Assembly: GCF_026241105.1 (NCBI RefSeq)
Contig: NZ_JAPFFT010000015.1
Span: 1 to 64,000, forward strand
Direction: 5' to 3'
From: Arthrobacter rhizophilus
GTDB taxonomy: Bacteria; Actinomycetota; Actinomycetes; Actinomycetales; Micrococcaceae
Length of the DNA: 64,000 nucleotides
The notes under the pieces are model-generated. The model saw only the letters and a list, made by a program, of their open reading frames with translations. It made no database searches and had not been told where the DNA came from. Positions 16,814-26,525 of this stretch are shown in pieces. The position numbers were made by a program, and so were the translations under genes. Within the stretch, counting starts at the first letter, position 1, and every line of letters starts with the position of its first letter.

Positions 16814-17497
16814 GTGAATCCCCTCTTCGATTTTCTCAGCCATTACTGGTGGCTGGTCTTTCCCCTGAGCGGTCTGGCTGGCGGATGGGCGCGGTCCTGG
16901 TCAAGGGCCAGCGAACGGCGGCATCGCCGTCGGGTGGAGCTCTACTGGCTCCAGAACCAAGCGGCGCAGGCGGAGCAGGCCAGCCAGGCCGAGGTCCTCC
17001 GGCTGCTGGAGGCTCACGACGCAGTAAACCGGCGATGGCTGGAATACGAGCTTGACGTCGGAAAACTCATTGATTTTCCGGTCATGTCCGACGTGCGCGA
17101 ACCGCTCACCGTGGCCTTTCTTCGGGCCAAACGGGAAGCGGACGGTTTGCGCCCTGCGGCACCCGGCGACATTACGACGGCGGCCCGGTTGGCGGAATAC
17201 CGCACGGCCGTGCGCAGCTTTGAGCTGGCGTTCGATGTCGCCGAGCGGGAAGCCAAACGCGTCAAGGACAGCAACTTTTCCGAGCCCGAACGCCAGCGGC
17301 TGGCGACCGCCAGGAAGCTGCTCAGGATCGCCTCGGACAGTGCTGCGACGCCGGCAGAGCGGCAGACCGCCTACAAGCGTGCCCGGCGCGAATTGGATGG
17401 GCTGATTGTCCTGCCCGAAGCGACCATCGCAGCGTTGGAAGAGAAGATCGTGGGAATACTCGACGCGCCAAAGGCTCCGGACTTCCATCAGAGCTGA
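16814..17497 (+). CDS. Hypothetical single-pass membrane protein
   Basis: 227 residues, no family recognised. Residues ~5-25 form one membrane helix (YWWLVFPLSGLAGGW). The rest is cytoplasmic-like, very rich in Ala, Arg and Glu, and mostly helical, with a likely coiled coil at ~35-70 (QAAQAEQASQAEVLRLLEAHD) and again at ~125-190. The start is GTG. Such anchored helical proteins are common and uncharacterised in Arthrobacter. It stands alone between the hydrolase and hsp20 genes. Confidence 0.7.
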   Translation: MNPLFDFLSHYWWLVFPLSGLAGGWARSWSRASERRHRRRVELYWLQNQAAQAEQASQAEVLRLLEAHDAVNRRWLEYELDVGKLIDFPVMSDVREPLTVAFLRAKREADGLRPAAPGDITTAARLAEYRTAVRSFELAFDVAEREAKRVKDSNFSEPERQRLATARKLLRIASDSAATPAERQTAYKRARRELDGLIVLPEATIAALEEKIVGILDAPKAPDFHQS

Positions 17498-17608
17498 CAC
17501 GCGCAACCGTCCTCCCCAGGGGCTATCCACGGGACCATGCTAGGCGTAGCTTTTTTCCATCACGCAGGCCCAAATTGGCCAGCATTGGGCACCTATCGGG
17601 AGGTCATC

Positions 17609-18070
17609 ATGGACAACCTATTCGGACGCGGGGGGCTCGAAGTCCCGGAGCCCCTCCGACGCTTCCTTCAGGGCGAATCTGATCCTTCGCTTCGCGTCGA
17701 GCAATACCAAGAGGCGGACACCCTCGTCGTAAGAGTGGATCTGCCGGGAATCGACCCGGAGACGGACGTCGACATCAGCGTCTCCGACGACAGCCTCCAC
17801 ATCCATTCGCGGAGGGAGGAGAACGTCGATCACGTAGCCAAGAGGGGTTATCGCAGCGAACTTCGCTATGGCGAACGCTCACGTAGCATCCCGCTTCCCA
17901 GGGGTGTGCGCCAGGACGGCATCGTGGCTACGTACGAGGACGGTGTCCTCGAAATCCGCATCCAGCTTCCCGAACGGTCAGAGTCCCCCACCACCAAAAT
18001 CCGCGTCGTCCGTACGGGTGGCCGCGAAGCCAATCAGTCTTCAGGGGGGCCAGAGAACTTAGTCACCTGA
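17609..18070 (+). CDS. Small heat-shock protein (Hsp20)
   Basis: 153-residue ATP-independent chaperone. The alpha-crystallin domain covers ~30-135: VVRVDLPGIDPETDVDISV, an EEN...RSELRYGERSRSIPLP segment, and the signature GVLEIRIQLPE near its end. ATG 17609 has GGGAGG upstream. The last 37 bases overlap the tail of the MFS gene on the opposite strand. No HspR-type operator (CTTGAGT-N7-ACTCAAG) is visible in the 110 bases upstream, so the control route is unknown. Confidence 0.9.
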   Translation: MDNLFGRGGLEVPEPLRRFLQGESDPSLRVEQYQEADTLVVRVDLPGIDPETDVDISVSDDSLHIHSRREENVDHVAKRGYRSELRYGERSRSIPLPRGVRQDGIVATYEDGVLEIRIQLPERSESPTTKIRVVRTGGREANQSSGGPENLVT

Positions 18071-19497
18071 GGAAGCAAATCCTCAAGGACCGTGGACGGC
18101 ATGACGAGGACCGCGGCGACGGTGAGCGCGGCGCATACAAGCACCGCAAGAAATACTGCAGCAGAGGCGGATACGATCGTCTGCGGATTCTTCTCGCCGC
18201 CGGGGCTGCCGGCGTAGATTGCATTTGCCACGGCCCCGAAGACCGCAACCCCTAGAGAGCTGCCAATGGAACGCGCAAAGAGATTGGTGCCTGTCACTAC
18301 TCCACGCTCGTTCCAATCGACACTGGACTGGGCAGCGATCAGGCTCGGGGTTGCAAGGAGCCCCAGTCCGAGCCCGGAGACAAAGCAGCTGGAAGCGACG
18401 AGGACGAGGTTCGGCGTGTAGGCCGTGACGGCAAGGATCAGCGCACCGATGAGTGTCACAGTGATACCGATCAAAGCTGTTGCCCTGAATCCAATTCGAA
18501 GGTAGAAACGCCCCGATTGCGAAGCGCTGATCGGCCAGCCAATTTTCAGGGCCGCCAAGGAAAGGCCCGCCAGAACCGGAGAGACCGAAAGCGCTCCTTG
18601 GAGGAAAGTGGGAACGTAGGAGGTAAGTCCGAGCACTATTGCTCCGGCGCCGAAGGAAATCAATGTCGTCGTAACCAGAAGGCGCCTCGAGACGACCCAG
18701 GGCGGAAGGACGGGCTCGGCCGCTCGCCGCTCCACCAGGACGAAAGCAACGAACAAGACTGAACCAACGGCGAACACGGCGACGCTGATCGGGGAGGTCC
18801 AGGCCCACGCCTGGCCGCCCTCCAGGGCCCCCAGGATTATCAGGGTCAAGGACGTTGTGAGAAGTGCGGCTCCGAGGTAGTCGACCCGGTGCTTTATGCG
18901 TTCGATGTTCTCGTGGAACTTTTGAATCAGCATCCACGCGGCCACGAGACACAGTGGAATGTTGACGAGGAAGATTCCGCGCCAAAGTCCGAGCGAAGAG
19001 AATACCCCTCCCAGGGTGGGGCCTACGACAGACGAGACCGCCCACACGCTGGCGAGGTAGCCCTGCACCTTCGCGCGCTCGGCCAGGGAGTAGATGTCTC
19101 CGGCGATGGTAATGGCAACGGGCAACACCGCACCCGCACCCAGCCCTTGCACGACGCGGAACACGATGAGCGTCGGCATGCTCCACGCCAACCCGCAGAG
19201 GATCGAGCCGAGCAGGAAGAGTCCGATGCCGGTGAGGATGATTGGTTTGCGACCTGCCATATCGGAGAGTTTCGCGTAAACGGGAACCGAGACGGCCTGC
19301 GCAAGCAGGTAAGCGGAAAAGAGCCACGGGAACGAAGAGAAACCTCCGATTTCACGCACAATCGAAGGCACTGCGGTCGCTACGATCGTGGAGTCGATCG
19401 CGACGAGCCCGCTCGACAGCATCAGGGCAATCAGCACCGGTCCACGTTGGGAGCGGAAGCCGATCCCTTCGGTTGGAGTTGTCATCTCATGACCCAT
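18034..19497 (-). CDS. MFS drug exporter, 14-helix DHA2 type
   Basis: 487-residue major-facilitator transporter resembling EmrB/QacA-type proton-driven drug exporters. It begins LIALMLSSGLVAIDSTIVATAVP, a typical helix-1 motif of the group (often called motif D1), contains GRKPI in the first loop (motif A) and VGPTLGG (motif C) in helix 5. About 14 hydrophobic segments. ATG 19497 has GGGGAG eight bases upstream. No regulator is adjacent. Its 3' end overlaps hsp20 by 37 bases, tail to tail. Confidence 0.9.
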   Translation of the reverse strand: MGHEMTTPTEGIGFRSQRGPVLIALMLSSGLVAIDSTIVATAVPSIVREIGGFSSFPWLFSAYLLAQAVSVPVYAKLSDMAGRKPIILTGIGLFLLGSILCGLAWSMPTLIVFRVVQGLGAGAVLPVAITIAGDIYSLAERAKVQGYLASVWAVSSVVGPTLGGVFSSLGLWRGIFLVNIPLCLVAAWMLIQKFHENIERIKHRVDYLGAALLTTSLTLIILGALEGGQAWAWTSPISVAVFAVGSVLFVAFVLVERRAAEPVLPPWVVSRRLLVTTTLISFGAGAIVLGLTSYVPTFLQGALSVSPVLAGLSLAALKIGWPISASQSGRFYLRIGFRATALIGITVTLIGALILAVTAYTPNLVLVASSCFVSGLGLGLLATPSLIAAQSSVDWNERGVVTGTNLFARSIGSSLGVAVFGAVANAIYAGSPGGEKNPQTIVSASAAVFLAVLVCAALTVAAVLVMPSTVLEDLLPQVTKFSGPPED

Positions 19498-19716
19498 CGT
19501 GCGGCTCCCCTTGTCTGATCACGCTAGGCGCATCCTTGGGCGGACGCAACGAAGATATCCGGCAAGTCTCCGCGATCCACCAGAACGGATCGGCGGATAC
19601 TGATCGGCTAATGGGCGGCCCTGTCATTCCCCCAAGCCCCGGCGTATCCTAATTACGCTTCCGGCACCGGCTTCGGCCGGCATATTGTTCCGTACCTACT
19701 CAGTTAGGCGTCATCC

Positions 19717-19926
19717 ATGGAAATGGACATCAGGAACCACTGGGACAGGCTTAGTCCCGAAACGCGACGATGGCTCACCGACAACCCCGGGTGCGTGGTT
19801 CTGCCGCGCACCATCACGGAAATAATTCACCAGGAAACCGGCGTCACCCCCGACGCCGACCAGCATAGCCAGGTCAGTCTCTCCCCTGAGGACCTCAGCT
19901 TCATCCGGACCAAGGCCGAAGGGTAG
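19717..19926 (+). CDS. Small hypothetical protein
   Basis: 69 residues, no named family. It reads as a real protein: a Trp-containing helical start (NHWDRLSPETRRWL), a middle VLPRTITEIIHQETG and an acidic end with LSPEDLSFIRTKAEG. Third-position GC is high, like its neighbours. The start may be ATG 19717 or ATG 19723; neither has a strong ribosome binding site. It lies between divergent and convergent genes, so it is probably monocistronic. Confidence 0.55.
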   Translation: MEMDIRNHWDRLSPETRRWLTDNPGCVVLPRTITEIIHQETGVTPDADQHSQVSLSPEDLSFIRTKAEG

Positions 19927-20027
19927 GCGTTGTTCGGCGGGCAGGGCGAACGCATTCATGTTCGCGCCAAGTCTCGTCAGGCCCCGTCTCGCTAAGAACA
20001 GTCACCCTAAGAACAGTCACGCCAGCA

Positions 20028-20276
20028 CTAGCGGTCTTCCTTGCCTGGCGGTTCTATAGCTTCGAGCGAGATCAGGACCAGGCCGAGGTCCCGGACCTTC
20101 GTGAGTAGACCGTGCAGCGCCGCTTGGTCCGGGACGAAACCCCGAAGGCTTGTGGTGCCATCGCTTTCGTGGGTGAGGATGAACTCACTGAACCAGGCAG
20201 ACCAGTGCCCGGGGAGGTGCCCGTCGACCCGAAGCTGATAGCCCGCGGGCACCTGACGGCTGCTGGTGTCCTTCAT
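20028..20276 (-). CDS. Small hypothetical protein, downstream of membrane gene
   Basis: 82 residues; reads as a compact alpha/beta protein (YQLRVDGHLPGHWSAWFSE..., LTHESDGTTSLRGFVPDQAALHGLLTKVRDLGLVLISLE). The pattern HL..W..WF....I....G.T.L.G...DQAALHGLL.K..DLGL.L is recurrent in actinobacteria next to regulators, but no function is known to me. ATG 20276 was chosen; it starts 22 bases after the stop of the membrane protein gene on the same strand, so the two form an operon. Confidence 0.7.
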   Translation of the reverse strand: MKDTSSRQVPAGYQLRVDGHLPGHWSAWFSEFILTHESDGTTSLRGFVPDQAALHGLLTKVRDLGLVLISLEAIEPPGKEDR

Positions 20277-20298
20277 GAGGGCCCGCCTCGCGGAAGCG

Positions 20299-20988
20299 TT
20301 ACTTCGCGCCGGCCCGGTCGAGGGGCGAGCTCGCGACCTTGGGCAGGGACTGACCGGCCACGGTGCGCTGCTCACGCCATAGCGAGATCCCGAGACCGAC
20401 CAGAGCGACGGCGGTAGGCAAGGCGAACAGCCGTTCATTGATCCGCGGCAACATTGGGATAGCGATGGTCGCAAGGGTACCCACGGCAAGCAGCACGGCA
20501 GCCCAACGCGCGAGGATGTTGGCACGGAAGAGGGCAATGCCGAAGAGCAAGCCGCCGCCCAAGTAGCCGATGCCCATGAACGAGAGGAGCGGCTGCATCA
20601 GGCCTATGTCGCCAACCGCCTGGCCACTGGTGGACACGGCAAGGACGTCGTTGACGTAGCCGGGTGCGCTGTGGGCAATGGACGGGAGGACAACCGTCCC
20701 AATTACTTCAACGCTCAGCATTGCGAGGTAGCCGGCGCTGAACAAGACGTACCCGATCACGCCGAGGACCCCGGTCTGCTTGACCTGGCGCAGGTACATG
20801 CCGGTGATCCCGACGAGTGCCAGGACGGCCATGAGCACCTTCATGGTTTGCCGGACCGTCCATTCGATCGTGGTGACGAAGTTGGCATCCAAGTGGGGGT
20901 GGTTGAACTGGACGGCAGCGAACAGAAGTCCTGCCGCAACGGCGCACAGGCCGGCCGCTCGGGTGAGCTTGGTGGTAGTGATGGACAT
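20299..20988 (-). CDS. Integral membrane protein, six to seven helices
   Basis: 229 residues with about six or seven hydrophobic segments (for example residues 8-27, 47-65, 74-98, 130-155, 160-200). It resembles the DUF4386-like membrane proteins found near LuxR regulators, but I cannot confirm the family. ATG 20988 has AAGGAGCC upstream. It lies 128 bases downstream of the MalT-like regulator on the same strand and 22 bases upstream of the small gene at 20028. It could be a regulator target; that is positional inference. Confidence 0.7.
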   Translation of the reverse strand: MSITTTKLTRAAGLCAVAAGLLFAAVQFNHPHLDANFVTTIEWTVRQTMKVLMAVLALVGITGMYLRQVKQTGVLGVIGYVLFSAGYLAMLSVEVIGTVVLPSIAHSAPGYVNDVLAVSTSGQAVGDIGLMQPLLSFMGIGYLGGGLLFGIALFRANILARWAAVLLAVGTLATIAIPMLPRINERLFALPTAVALVGLGISLWREQRTVAGQSLPKVASSPLDRAGAK

Positions 20989-21116
20989 GTCCGGCTCCTT
21001 GGTTTTGGTATCAGTGGCCTGGCGCCATGGGATAACTCAAATGTAGGAACCAACGGGGTGACCAGGCGTCACCCAACGATGTGATTGACGGGGTGAGATC
21101 CTGGTGGCCGGGCCGG

Positions 21117-23702
21117 CTACATCAGGCCGCGTTCCCGCGCGCGACGGACCGCCGCCCGGCGGTCGGCGACATCGAGCTTGGTGAAGATGTGCTTGGTGTG
21201 GGTGCGTAGCGTGTTGTACGAGATAAACAGCGCCTTAGCGATCTGCGGGCCGCTCATCTCACTGTCGAGGTGTCTGAGTACCTGCAGTTCGCGCTCACTC
21301 AGCGGTTCACGATCGCTCAGCGGTTCACGATCGCTCAGCGGCTCCGCGGACGACGACGGCGTACCCCGCCTTACGCCCGCGGCTTTACCTTCGGCGGGGG
21401 TGCTCAGCCCTCTGGCGTCATGTGCCAAAGCCTGCAGCATGCGGATCTCCAGCAGGCTTCCCGCGCGCCCGGAGGTCTCGGCGGCGTCGAGAAGCCTGTC
21501 CAGAAGGCGAGTTGCCTGCTCGACTGCCCCGGTTTCGGGGTGTGCCCGGTGCTGCGCGATGAACAGGCGCACCAGCGTCAGGTGGTCGAACTCGCTGAGG
21601 TAGCTGACATCGTCCGCGGCCGACACCCCCCGTTCGCGTGACCATTCGGCGGCCTCCGAAATCTTGCCCTGGGCAATCCACACACGGGCCTTCACCGCGG
21701 CGATGGGGCGTACGTCCGGGAAGAACCCGCGCCGATAGAGCGGTTCCGCCTGCTCAAGGAAGTTAATCGCTGCCATGGGATCTCCCTCGGCAAGGGCGAG
21801 CAGTCCCGTCGCCAGGAACCACCGGTAGCGGCTCTCGGTCATCAACCCGCGCTCTATGAACAGTGCGGCGGTCTCAAGGTGTCGCCGGGCGCTGACGAGA
21901 TCCCCGGCTTCGCGGTCAATCTCGCTGATTCCCACGTGCAATTCGGCAGTTGCCCGCGCCACGGACTCGCCTTCCGCCTCGGCCCGCTCCAGCGCATTCC
22001 GGTAGAGTCTGCGTGCCTTGCCGGGCTGCCCTGCGACGACCCACATGTCAGCGAGCACCACGGTGCTGCTGAGCTCGTCGATCAGGTTTCCCGATGCGTC
22101 CAGGCTCGCCACAGCCTGCGTGAACGTCTGCAGCGCTGTGTTCACGTCGCCTTTGGACCACGCGGCGAGGCCGAGGAAGCCGGCCGCCGATCCACGGGAC
22201 AGATGGTCGTTGGGGCCGGCGATGTCGAGCGCGTGCTGAGCATGCTCGACCGTGCCTGCGATGTCTCCTCGTGCTTGGGCGAGGGAAGCCCGGTAGACGG
22301 CGATAGTCGCCGGCAACGTGCGGAGTTCTTCGGTGTCGGCCCACGGAGGCGCTGTCCCGTTCGGCACTGCAGCCAGTGCCTTTTCCGCGTCACCAAGCCT
22401 CGGCTCAACTGCATCGAGGTCACCGGAAACCATGTGCATGAATCCATGGAAAACGCTGAGCGCCGGGCTGCGGCGGACGGCGTCGTCGGGCAGTGCTTTC
22501 AGCCAAGCGAACAACATCGCATCCTGGCGGTTACGCCGAATCGCAGGCAACGCAAGCTCCATGTGCCGCACCGCGCCGTCGAAATCGAGGGCAGCCAGCG
22601 CGTGCCGGACAGCGTCTGCTGACAACTCTTGGCGCCCGTACCAGCTGCTGGCGCGCTGGTGCAAGAGCGGAATCTGCTCAGGCTGCTCGCTGAGTAGGCG
22701 CGCCCGCAGCACGTCGGCGAAGAGGTGGTGGTAGCGGTACCATTCCCGCCGATCGTCCAGGGGAACGATAAAGAGGTTGGCGCGTTCCAAGGCCAGGAGC
22801 ATCCGGCTTCCGTCATCACGGCCGGTGACGGCGTCACAGAGCGGACCCGTGAGCCGGTCAAGGATCGATGATCGCAAGAGGAACCCGCGGACTTGTTCAG
22901 GCTGATGCTGGAGCACCTCCTCGACCAGATAGTCGACGACGTACCGGTCGTCTCCAGCGAACCGCGCGACGAAGCCTGCGACGTCGTCGCGCCCTTCGAG
23001 GGAGAGCGCGGCAAGCTGGAGCGCGGCAATCCAGCCCTCCGTACGCTGCTCCAAAGCGGCTACCTCAGCAGCCTCGAGGCCCAGTCCCGCCACCCCGTTG
23101 AAATACGAGCCGGCCTCCTCGGACGTAAAGCGCAGATCCGCCGCACGAATCTCGAGCAACTCGCCCCGCACTCGCCAACGGGGCAGCGGAAAATCGGGAT
23201 CGGCGCGGGTGCTGATGACAACATGTACTTGTGGAGGAAGATGATCCAGTAGGAAAACCATCCCATCGTGGACGTCCTGGCTCTCGACCGAGTGGTAGTC
23301 GTCCAGCACGAGCCACACGTCGTGCTGTACGGCTGCAAGCTCATTCAATACACTGCTGAGCACGAGATCGGTCCGCAAAGGGGAGCTGGCAATGAGCTTG
23401 AGGGCCGACGAGCCGACGCCGGTCACCGCCGTTTGGAGCGCTGTTACAACGTAGGTCCAGAAAGACACCGGATCGCTGTCCGCCGAATCGAGCGAGAGCC
23501 ACGCAACACAGCGGACTTCGCCCTGCGCCTCCCCTAGCCATCCTGCGAGGAGCGTCGTCTTACCGAATCCGGCCGGCGCAGATAGCAACGTCAGTCTCGA
23601 TTCGGCTGAGCGACGCAAACGCTCACTCAATCTTGGGCGCGGGACGAGGCCGCGGCCCGGTTTCGGGACGTAAAGCTTGGTCGCAATCACCGGACCCGCC
23701 AT
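21117..23702 (-). CDS. MalT-type LuxR regulator (LAL/STAND ATPase)
   Basis: 861-residue large ATP-binding regulator. The N-terminal STAND ATPase has Walker A (APAGFGKTT, ~40) and Walker B (VWLVLDDYH). The long middle is TPR-like helical repeats (~340-740). The last ~65 residues are a LuxR winged-helix DNA-binding domain (LSERELQVLRHL...IAKALFISYNTLRTHTKHIFTKL). These proteins sense an inducer, then oligomerise with ATP and activate transcription. I chose ATG 23702 since the product begins ATKLYVPKPG, the family's usual opening; a GTG 19 codons upstream adds a Cys-rich stretch. A hexapeptide repeat occurs before the DNA-binding domain. Confidence 0.9.
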   Translation of the reverse strand: MAGPVIATKLYVPKPGRGLVPRPRLSERLRRSAESRLTLLSAPAGFGKTTLLAGWLGEAQGEVRCVAWLSLDSADSDPVSFWTYVVTALQTAVTGVGSSALKLIASSPLRTDLVLSSVLNELAAVQHDVWLVLDDYHSVESQDVHDGMVFLLDHLPPQVHVVISTRADPDFPLPRWRVRGELLEIRAADLRFTSEEAGSYFNGVAGLGLEAAEVAALEQRTEGWIAALQLAALSLEGRDDVAGFVARFAGDDRYVVDYLVEEVLQHQPEQVRGFLLRSSILDRLTGPLCDAVTGRDDGSRMLLALERANLFIVPLDDRREWYRYHHLFADVLRARLLSEQPEQIPLLHQRASSWYGRQELSADAVRHALAALDFDGAVRHMELALPAIRRNRQDAMLFAWLKALPDDAVRRSPALSVFHGFMHMVSGDLDAVEPRLGDAEKALAAVPNGTAPPWADTEELRTLPATIAVYRASLAQARGDIAGTVEHAQHALDIAGPNDHLSRGSAAGFLGLAAWSKGDVNTALQTFTQAVASLDASGNLIDELSSTVVLADMWVVAGQPGKARRLYRNALERAEAEGESVARATAELHVGISEIDREAGDLVSARRHLETAALFIERGLMTESRYRWFLATGLLALAEGDPMAAINFLEQAEPLYRRGFFPDVRPIAAVKARVWIAQGKISEAAEWSRERGVSAADDVSYLSEFDHLTLVRLFIAQHRAHPETGAVEQATRLLDRLLDAAETSGRAGSLLEIRMLQALAHDARGLSTPAEGKAAGVRRGTPSSSAEPLSDREPLSDREPLSERELQVLRHLDSEMSGPQIAKALFISYNTLRTHTKHIFTKLDVADRRAAVRRARERGLM
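21301..21336. repeat. 18-bp in-frame tandem repeat in regulator linker
   Basis: Two perfect 18-base copies (AGCGGTTCACGATCGCTC) followed by a partial third. In the regulator they encode repeated SDREPL just before the LuxR domain, giving PLSDREPLSDREPLSERE. A slippage-type duplication that keeps frame and lengthens the linker by six residues per copy. Confidence 0.85.
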
Positions 23703-23824
23703 GCGAACCCCATTCCAACGTGAACAACCGCATCCGAAGAAGAGGGCGGCAATTAACACCAGAGTACCGGGGGCGGGAACTCCCCGTCGCGCTCGCGTAG
23801 GGCCACCTCGAAAGCTACCTGCTC

Positions 23825-24460
23825 TCAGGTAGAGCTTGTCGAGCCGCCAGTCGGAACCAGTGCATTCTTCTCAGAAGAGATAAGCGAAATGTAGGTCTCC
23901 AACTGGGACCGCAACTGATCCGGCGAGTGGTGTTCGGGCGTCAGCGTGGCGGTGATTTGTGCACCGAGGGCGAACGTCATGATCCCGCCAACGATGTCGT
24001 CGTCGTAGAGCCCCTCCTTCAGTTCGCCAAGGTCCCTGGCTTCACGGAGCCTGGCGAATAGCGACTCACGCCATTGCTCCATCGAGGAATCATGCAAGGC
24101 CGCCTTCGCCGGGTCTGTGAGTGCGCGCTGCCAGAACGCGATGGCAATTCGGGCTTCGTTGAGCCTCTCAGCATCAAGCGGCAGGATTTCGTGGCAATAG
24201 CTACGTAAAGCAGACAGGCCGCGCTGGCCGGCAGTGGAGGTGTCCATGCGGGCGTTCGTCTGGTTGAAAACGTGGGCGAACGCAAACGTCAGCAGATCGT
24301 CCTTCGTCGGAAAATAGGGCTTGAGCGCGCCGTTGGCAAAGCCTGCTTCCATGGCAATTTCACGCATGGTCGCGCCCTCGATCCCTCTCTTCGCGATGAT
24401 CCGCCAGGTGGCTTCGACCAGCTCCACCCGGCGCTTGTCATGGTCTACGATCTTCGGCAC
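23825..24460 (-). CDS. TetR/AcrR-family repressor of the amine operon
   Basis: 211-residue regulator. Residues ~10-55 are the TetR DNA-binding domain (LVEATWRIIAKRGIEGATMREIAMEAGFANGALKPYFPTKDDLL). The helical ligand part resembles the BetI-type C-terminal domain. It is transcribed away from the copper amine oxidase gene, with 100 bases between the starts that hold two inverted repeats (24483-24493 and 24514-24535). Probably represses the amine operon and itself and is released by an amine or aldehyde; the ligand is inferred from context. Confidence 0.85.
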   Translation of the reverse strand: MPKIVDHDKRRVELVEATWRIIAKRGIEGATMREIAMEAGFANGALKPYFPTKDDLLTFAFAHVFNQTNARMDTSTAGQRGLSALRSYCHEILPLDAERLNEARIAIAFWQRALTDPAKAALHDSSMEQWRESLFARLREARDLGELKEGLYDDDIVGGIMTFALGAQITATLTPEHHSPDQLRSQLETYISLISSEKNALVPTGGSTSST

Positions 24461-24482
24461 GCGTTCCCCAAATCTTTTTTCT

Positions 24483-24535
24483 ACAACCGTTGTGACTCAG
24501 ATTACACGATGCTATTCTCTACACACATAGAAAAT
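24483..24535. promoter_or_regulatory. Intergenic operator candidates (TetR/amine operon)
   Basis: Two dyads in the AT-rich gap between the divergent tetR and amine oxidase genes: a perfect 5-1-5 repeat ACAAC-C-GTTGT at 24483-24493 and an 8-6-8 repeat with one mismatch, ATTCTCTA/TAGAAAAT, at 24514-24535. The second abuts the amine oxidase leader and is the more TetR-like in size. Confidence 0.5.
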
Positions 24536-24560
24536 AAACCGTCGACCACGAAGGCCTTCC

Positions 24561-26525
24561 ATGAGCACAACTTCCTCTCCAGAAATCGCCGAAATGGCTG
24601 CGTTTGCCGGACTGTCTCCGTATGCAATGACCAGTGCCGAGGACATCACGGCGGTCAGGGGCATCCTGGCCGATGCCGGACTCTTCGGTGAATCCATCAG
24701 GGTCGCTTATCTTGGACTGCTTGATCCCCCGCGCGATTCGGTGACTCGCGATTCAGGAGCCGCGGACCGCAGGTTCAGGGCGTTCCTGCATAACGCTTCA
24801 TCCGGCGCGGCACAGGACGTCGTGGTCTCTGTGACCCACCGGGAAGTCGTCTCGAAAGTGGAACTGGACACGTCCGTGACAGGCGAGCTTCCAGTCATCG
24901 AAGAAGAATTCGAGGTGGTTGAAGAAATCCTGGCCCAAGACGAACGATGGCTCAAGGCCCTGGCTGACCGGAACCTCGATGTCACCAAAGTCAGGGTCGC
25001 TCCCCTGTCCGCCGGGGTTTTCGAATACCCGGAAGAGAGGGGCCGCCGGATCCTGCGCGGCCTGGCTTTCGTTCAGGATTTCCCGGAGGACAGCGCCTGG
25101 GCTCACCCGGTGGACGGGCTGGTTGCGTACGTCGACGTCGTGAGCAAGACCGTCGACCAGGTCCTGGATTTCGGCCCCGTTCCGGTCCCGGAGGATCACG
25201 GCAATTTTACGGACCCTGAGCTGACCGGACCGATGCGCACTACCCAGAAGCCGATCCACATCACGCAGCCGGAAGGTCCGAGCTTCACGGTCCAGGGCGG
25301 AAACCACGTCGAGTGGGAAAAGTGGAGCCTCGACATCGGTTTCGATGTCCGGGAAGGCGTCGTCCTGCAAAATGTAGCGTTCGACGACGTCGATCGCCGC
25401 CGCAGCATCCTCAAGCGCGCTTCCATCGCCGAAATGGTGGTGCCTTACGGGGATCCCTCCCCCGTGCGCTCCTGGCAGAACTACTTCGATACCGGCGAAT
25501 ACCTGGTAGGCCAATACGCCAACTCATTGGAGCTCGGCTGCGATTGCCTCGGCGAAATCACCTACCTCAGCCCGGTGGTCAGCGACGCGTTCGGCCAGCC
25601 ACGGGAAATCCGCAACGGCATCTGCATGCACGAAGAGGACTGGAGCATCCTCGCCAAGCACAGCGACCTCTGGAGCGGCGTGAACTACACGCGCCGGAAC
25701 CGCCGTCTGGTCATCAGCTTCTTTACCACCATCGGCAACTACGACTACGGCTTCTACTGGTACCTCTACCTCGACGGCACCATCGAATTCGAAGCCAAGG
25801 CCACCGGCGTCGTCTTCACCAGCGCCCACCCCGGAAAAGGCTACCCGTACGCCTCGGAACTCGCCCCTGGCCTCGGGGCTCCCTTCCACCAGCATCTCTT
25901 CAGCGCCCGACTGGACTTTGCCATCGACGGACTCACGAACCGCGTCGAGGAAGAGGACGCCATCCGGGTGCCGATGGGCGAAGGCAACGAACGCGGCAAC
26001 GCCTTCACCCGCCGTCGTACTGTCCTTAAGCGCGAATCGGAAGCTGTGCGTGAGTCCGACATGGCGGCCGGACGGGCCTGGGTGATCTCGAATCCCGAAT
26101 CACTTAACCGCTTAGGCGACCCCGTGGCGTACAAGCTCCATGGCCAAGGGCATCCCATGCTTCTGGCCGACCCCGAATCATCCATCGCCCGGCGTGCCGC
26201 CTTTGCAACCAAGGACCTGTGGGTGACCCGCTACGACCAGGCCGAGCGCTATCCCAGCGGCGACTTCGTCAACCAACACTCCGGAGGAGCCGGACTGCCG
26301 TCCTACATCGCCCGGGACGGGGACATCGACGGACAGGACATCGTTGTGTGGCACACGTTCGGGCTGACCCACTTCCCACGCCCGGAGGACTGGCCCATCA
26401 TGCCCGTGGACACTGTGGGCTTCAAGCTCCGCCCTGAGGGCTTCTTTGACCGTAGCCCTGTCCTCGATGTCCCCGCGTCAAAGCCCGCCGAAGGCGGCCA
26501 CTGCCATATGGAGGCACAGAAATGA
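24561..26525 (+). CDS. Copper amine oxidase (TPQ enzyme)
   Basis: 654-residue quinoprotein that oxidises primary amines to aldehydes with release of ammonia and hydrogen peroxide. The cofactor tyrosine is Tyr394 in [10 protein letters not shown]; the catalytic base is Asp310 in NYFDTGEY; copper ligands are His443 and His445 (HQH) and His604 ([10 protein letters not shown]). All four groups match Arthrobacter globiformis phenylethylamine oxidase with an offset of 12. So the enzyme is intact and of the phenylethylamine/histamine oxidase type. Its TGA overlaps the permease ATG (ATGA). Substrate among phenylethylamine, tyramine and histamine cannot be fixed from sequence. Control is probably by the divergent TetR gene. 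Confidence 0.96.
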   Translation: MSTTSSPEIAEMAAFAGLSPYAMTSAEDITAVRGILADAGLFGESIRVAYLGLLDPPRDSVTRDSGAADRRFRAFLHNASSGAAQDVVVSVTHREVVSKVELDTSVTGELPVIEEEFEVVEEILAQDERWLKALADRNLDVTKVRVAPLSAGVFEYPEERGRRILRGLAFVQDFPEDSAWAHPVDGLVAYVDVVSKTVDQVLDFGPVPVPEDHGNFTDPELTGPMRTTQKPIHITQPEGPSFTVQGGNHVEWEKWSLDIGFDVREGVVLQNVAFDDVDRRRSILKRASIAEMVVPYGDPSPVRSWQNYFDTGEYLVGQYANSLELGCDCLGEITYLSPVVSDAFGQPREIRNGICMHEEDWSILAKHSDLWSGVNYTRRNRRLVISFFTTIGNYDYGFYWYLYLDGTIEFEAKATGVVFTSAHPGKGYPYASELAPGLGAPFHQHLFSARLDFAIDGLTNRVEEEDAIRVPMGEGNERGNAFTRRRTVLKRESEAVRESDMAAGRAWVISNPESLNRLGDPVAYKLHGQGHPMLLADPESSIARRAAFATKDLWVTRYDQAERYPSGDFVNQHSGGAGLPSYIARDGDIDGQDIVVWHTFGLTHFPRPEDWPIMPVDTVGFKLRPEGFFDRSPVLDVPASKPAEGGHCHMEAQK

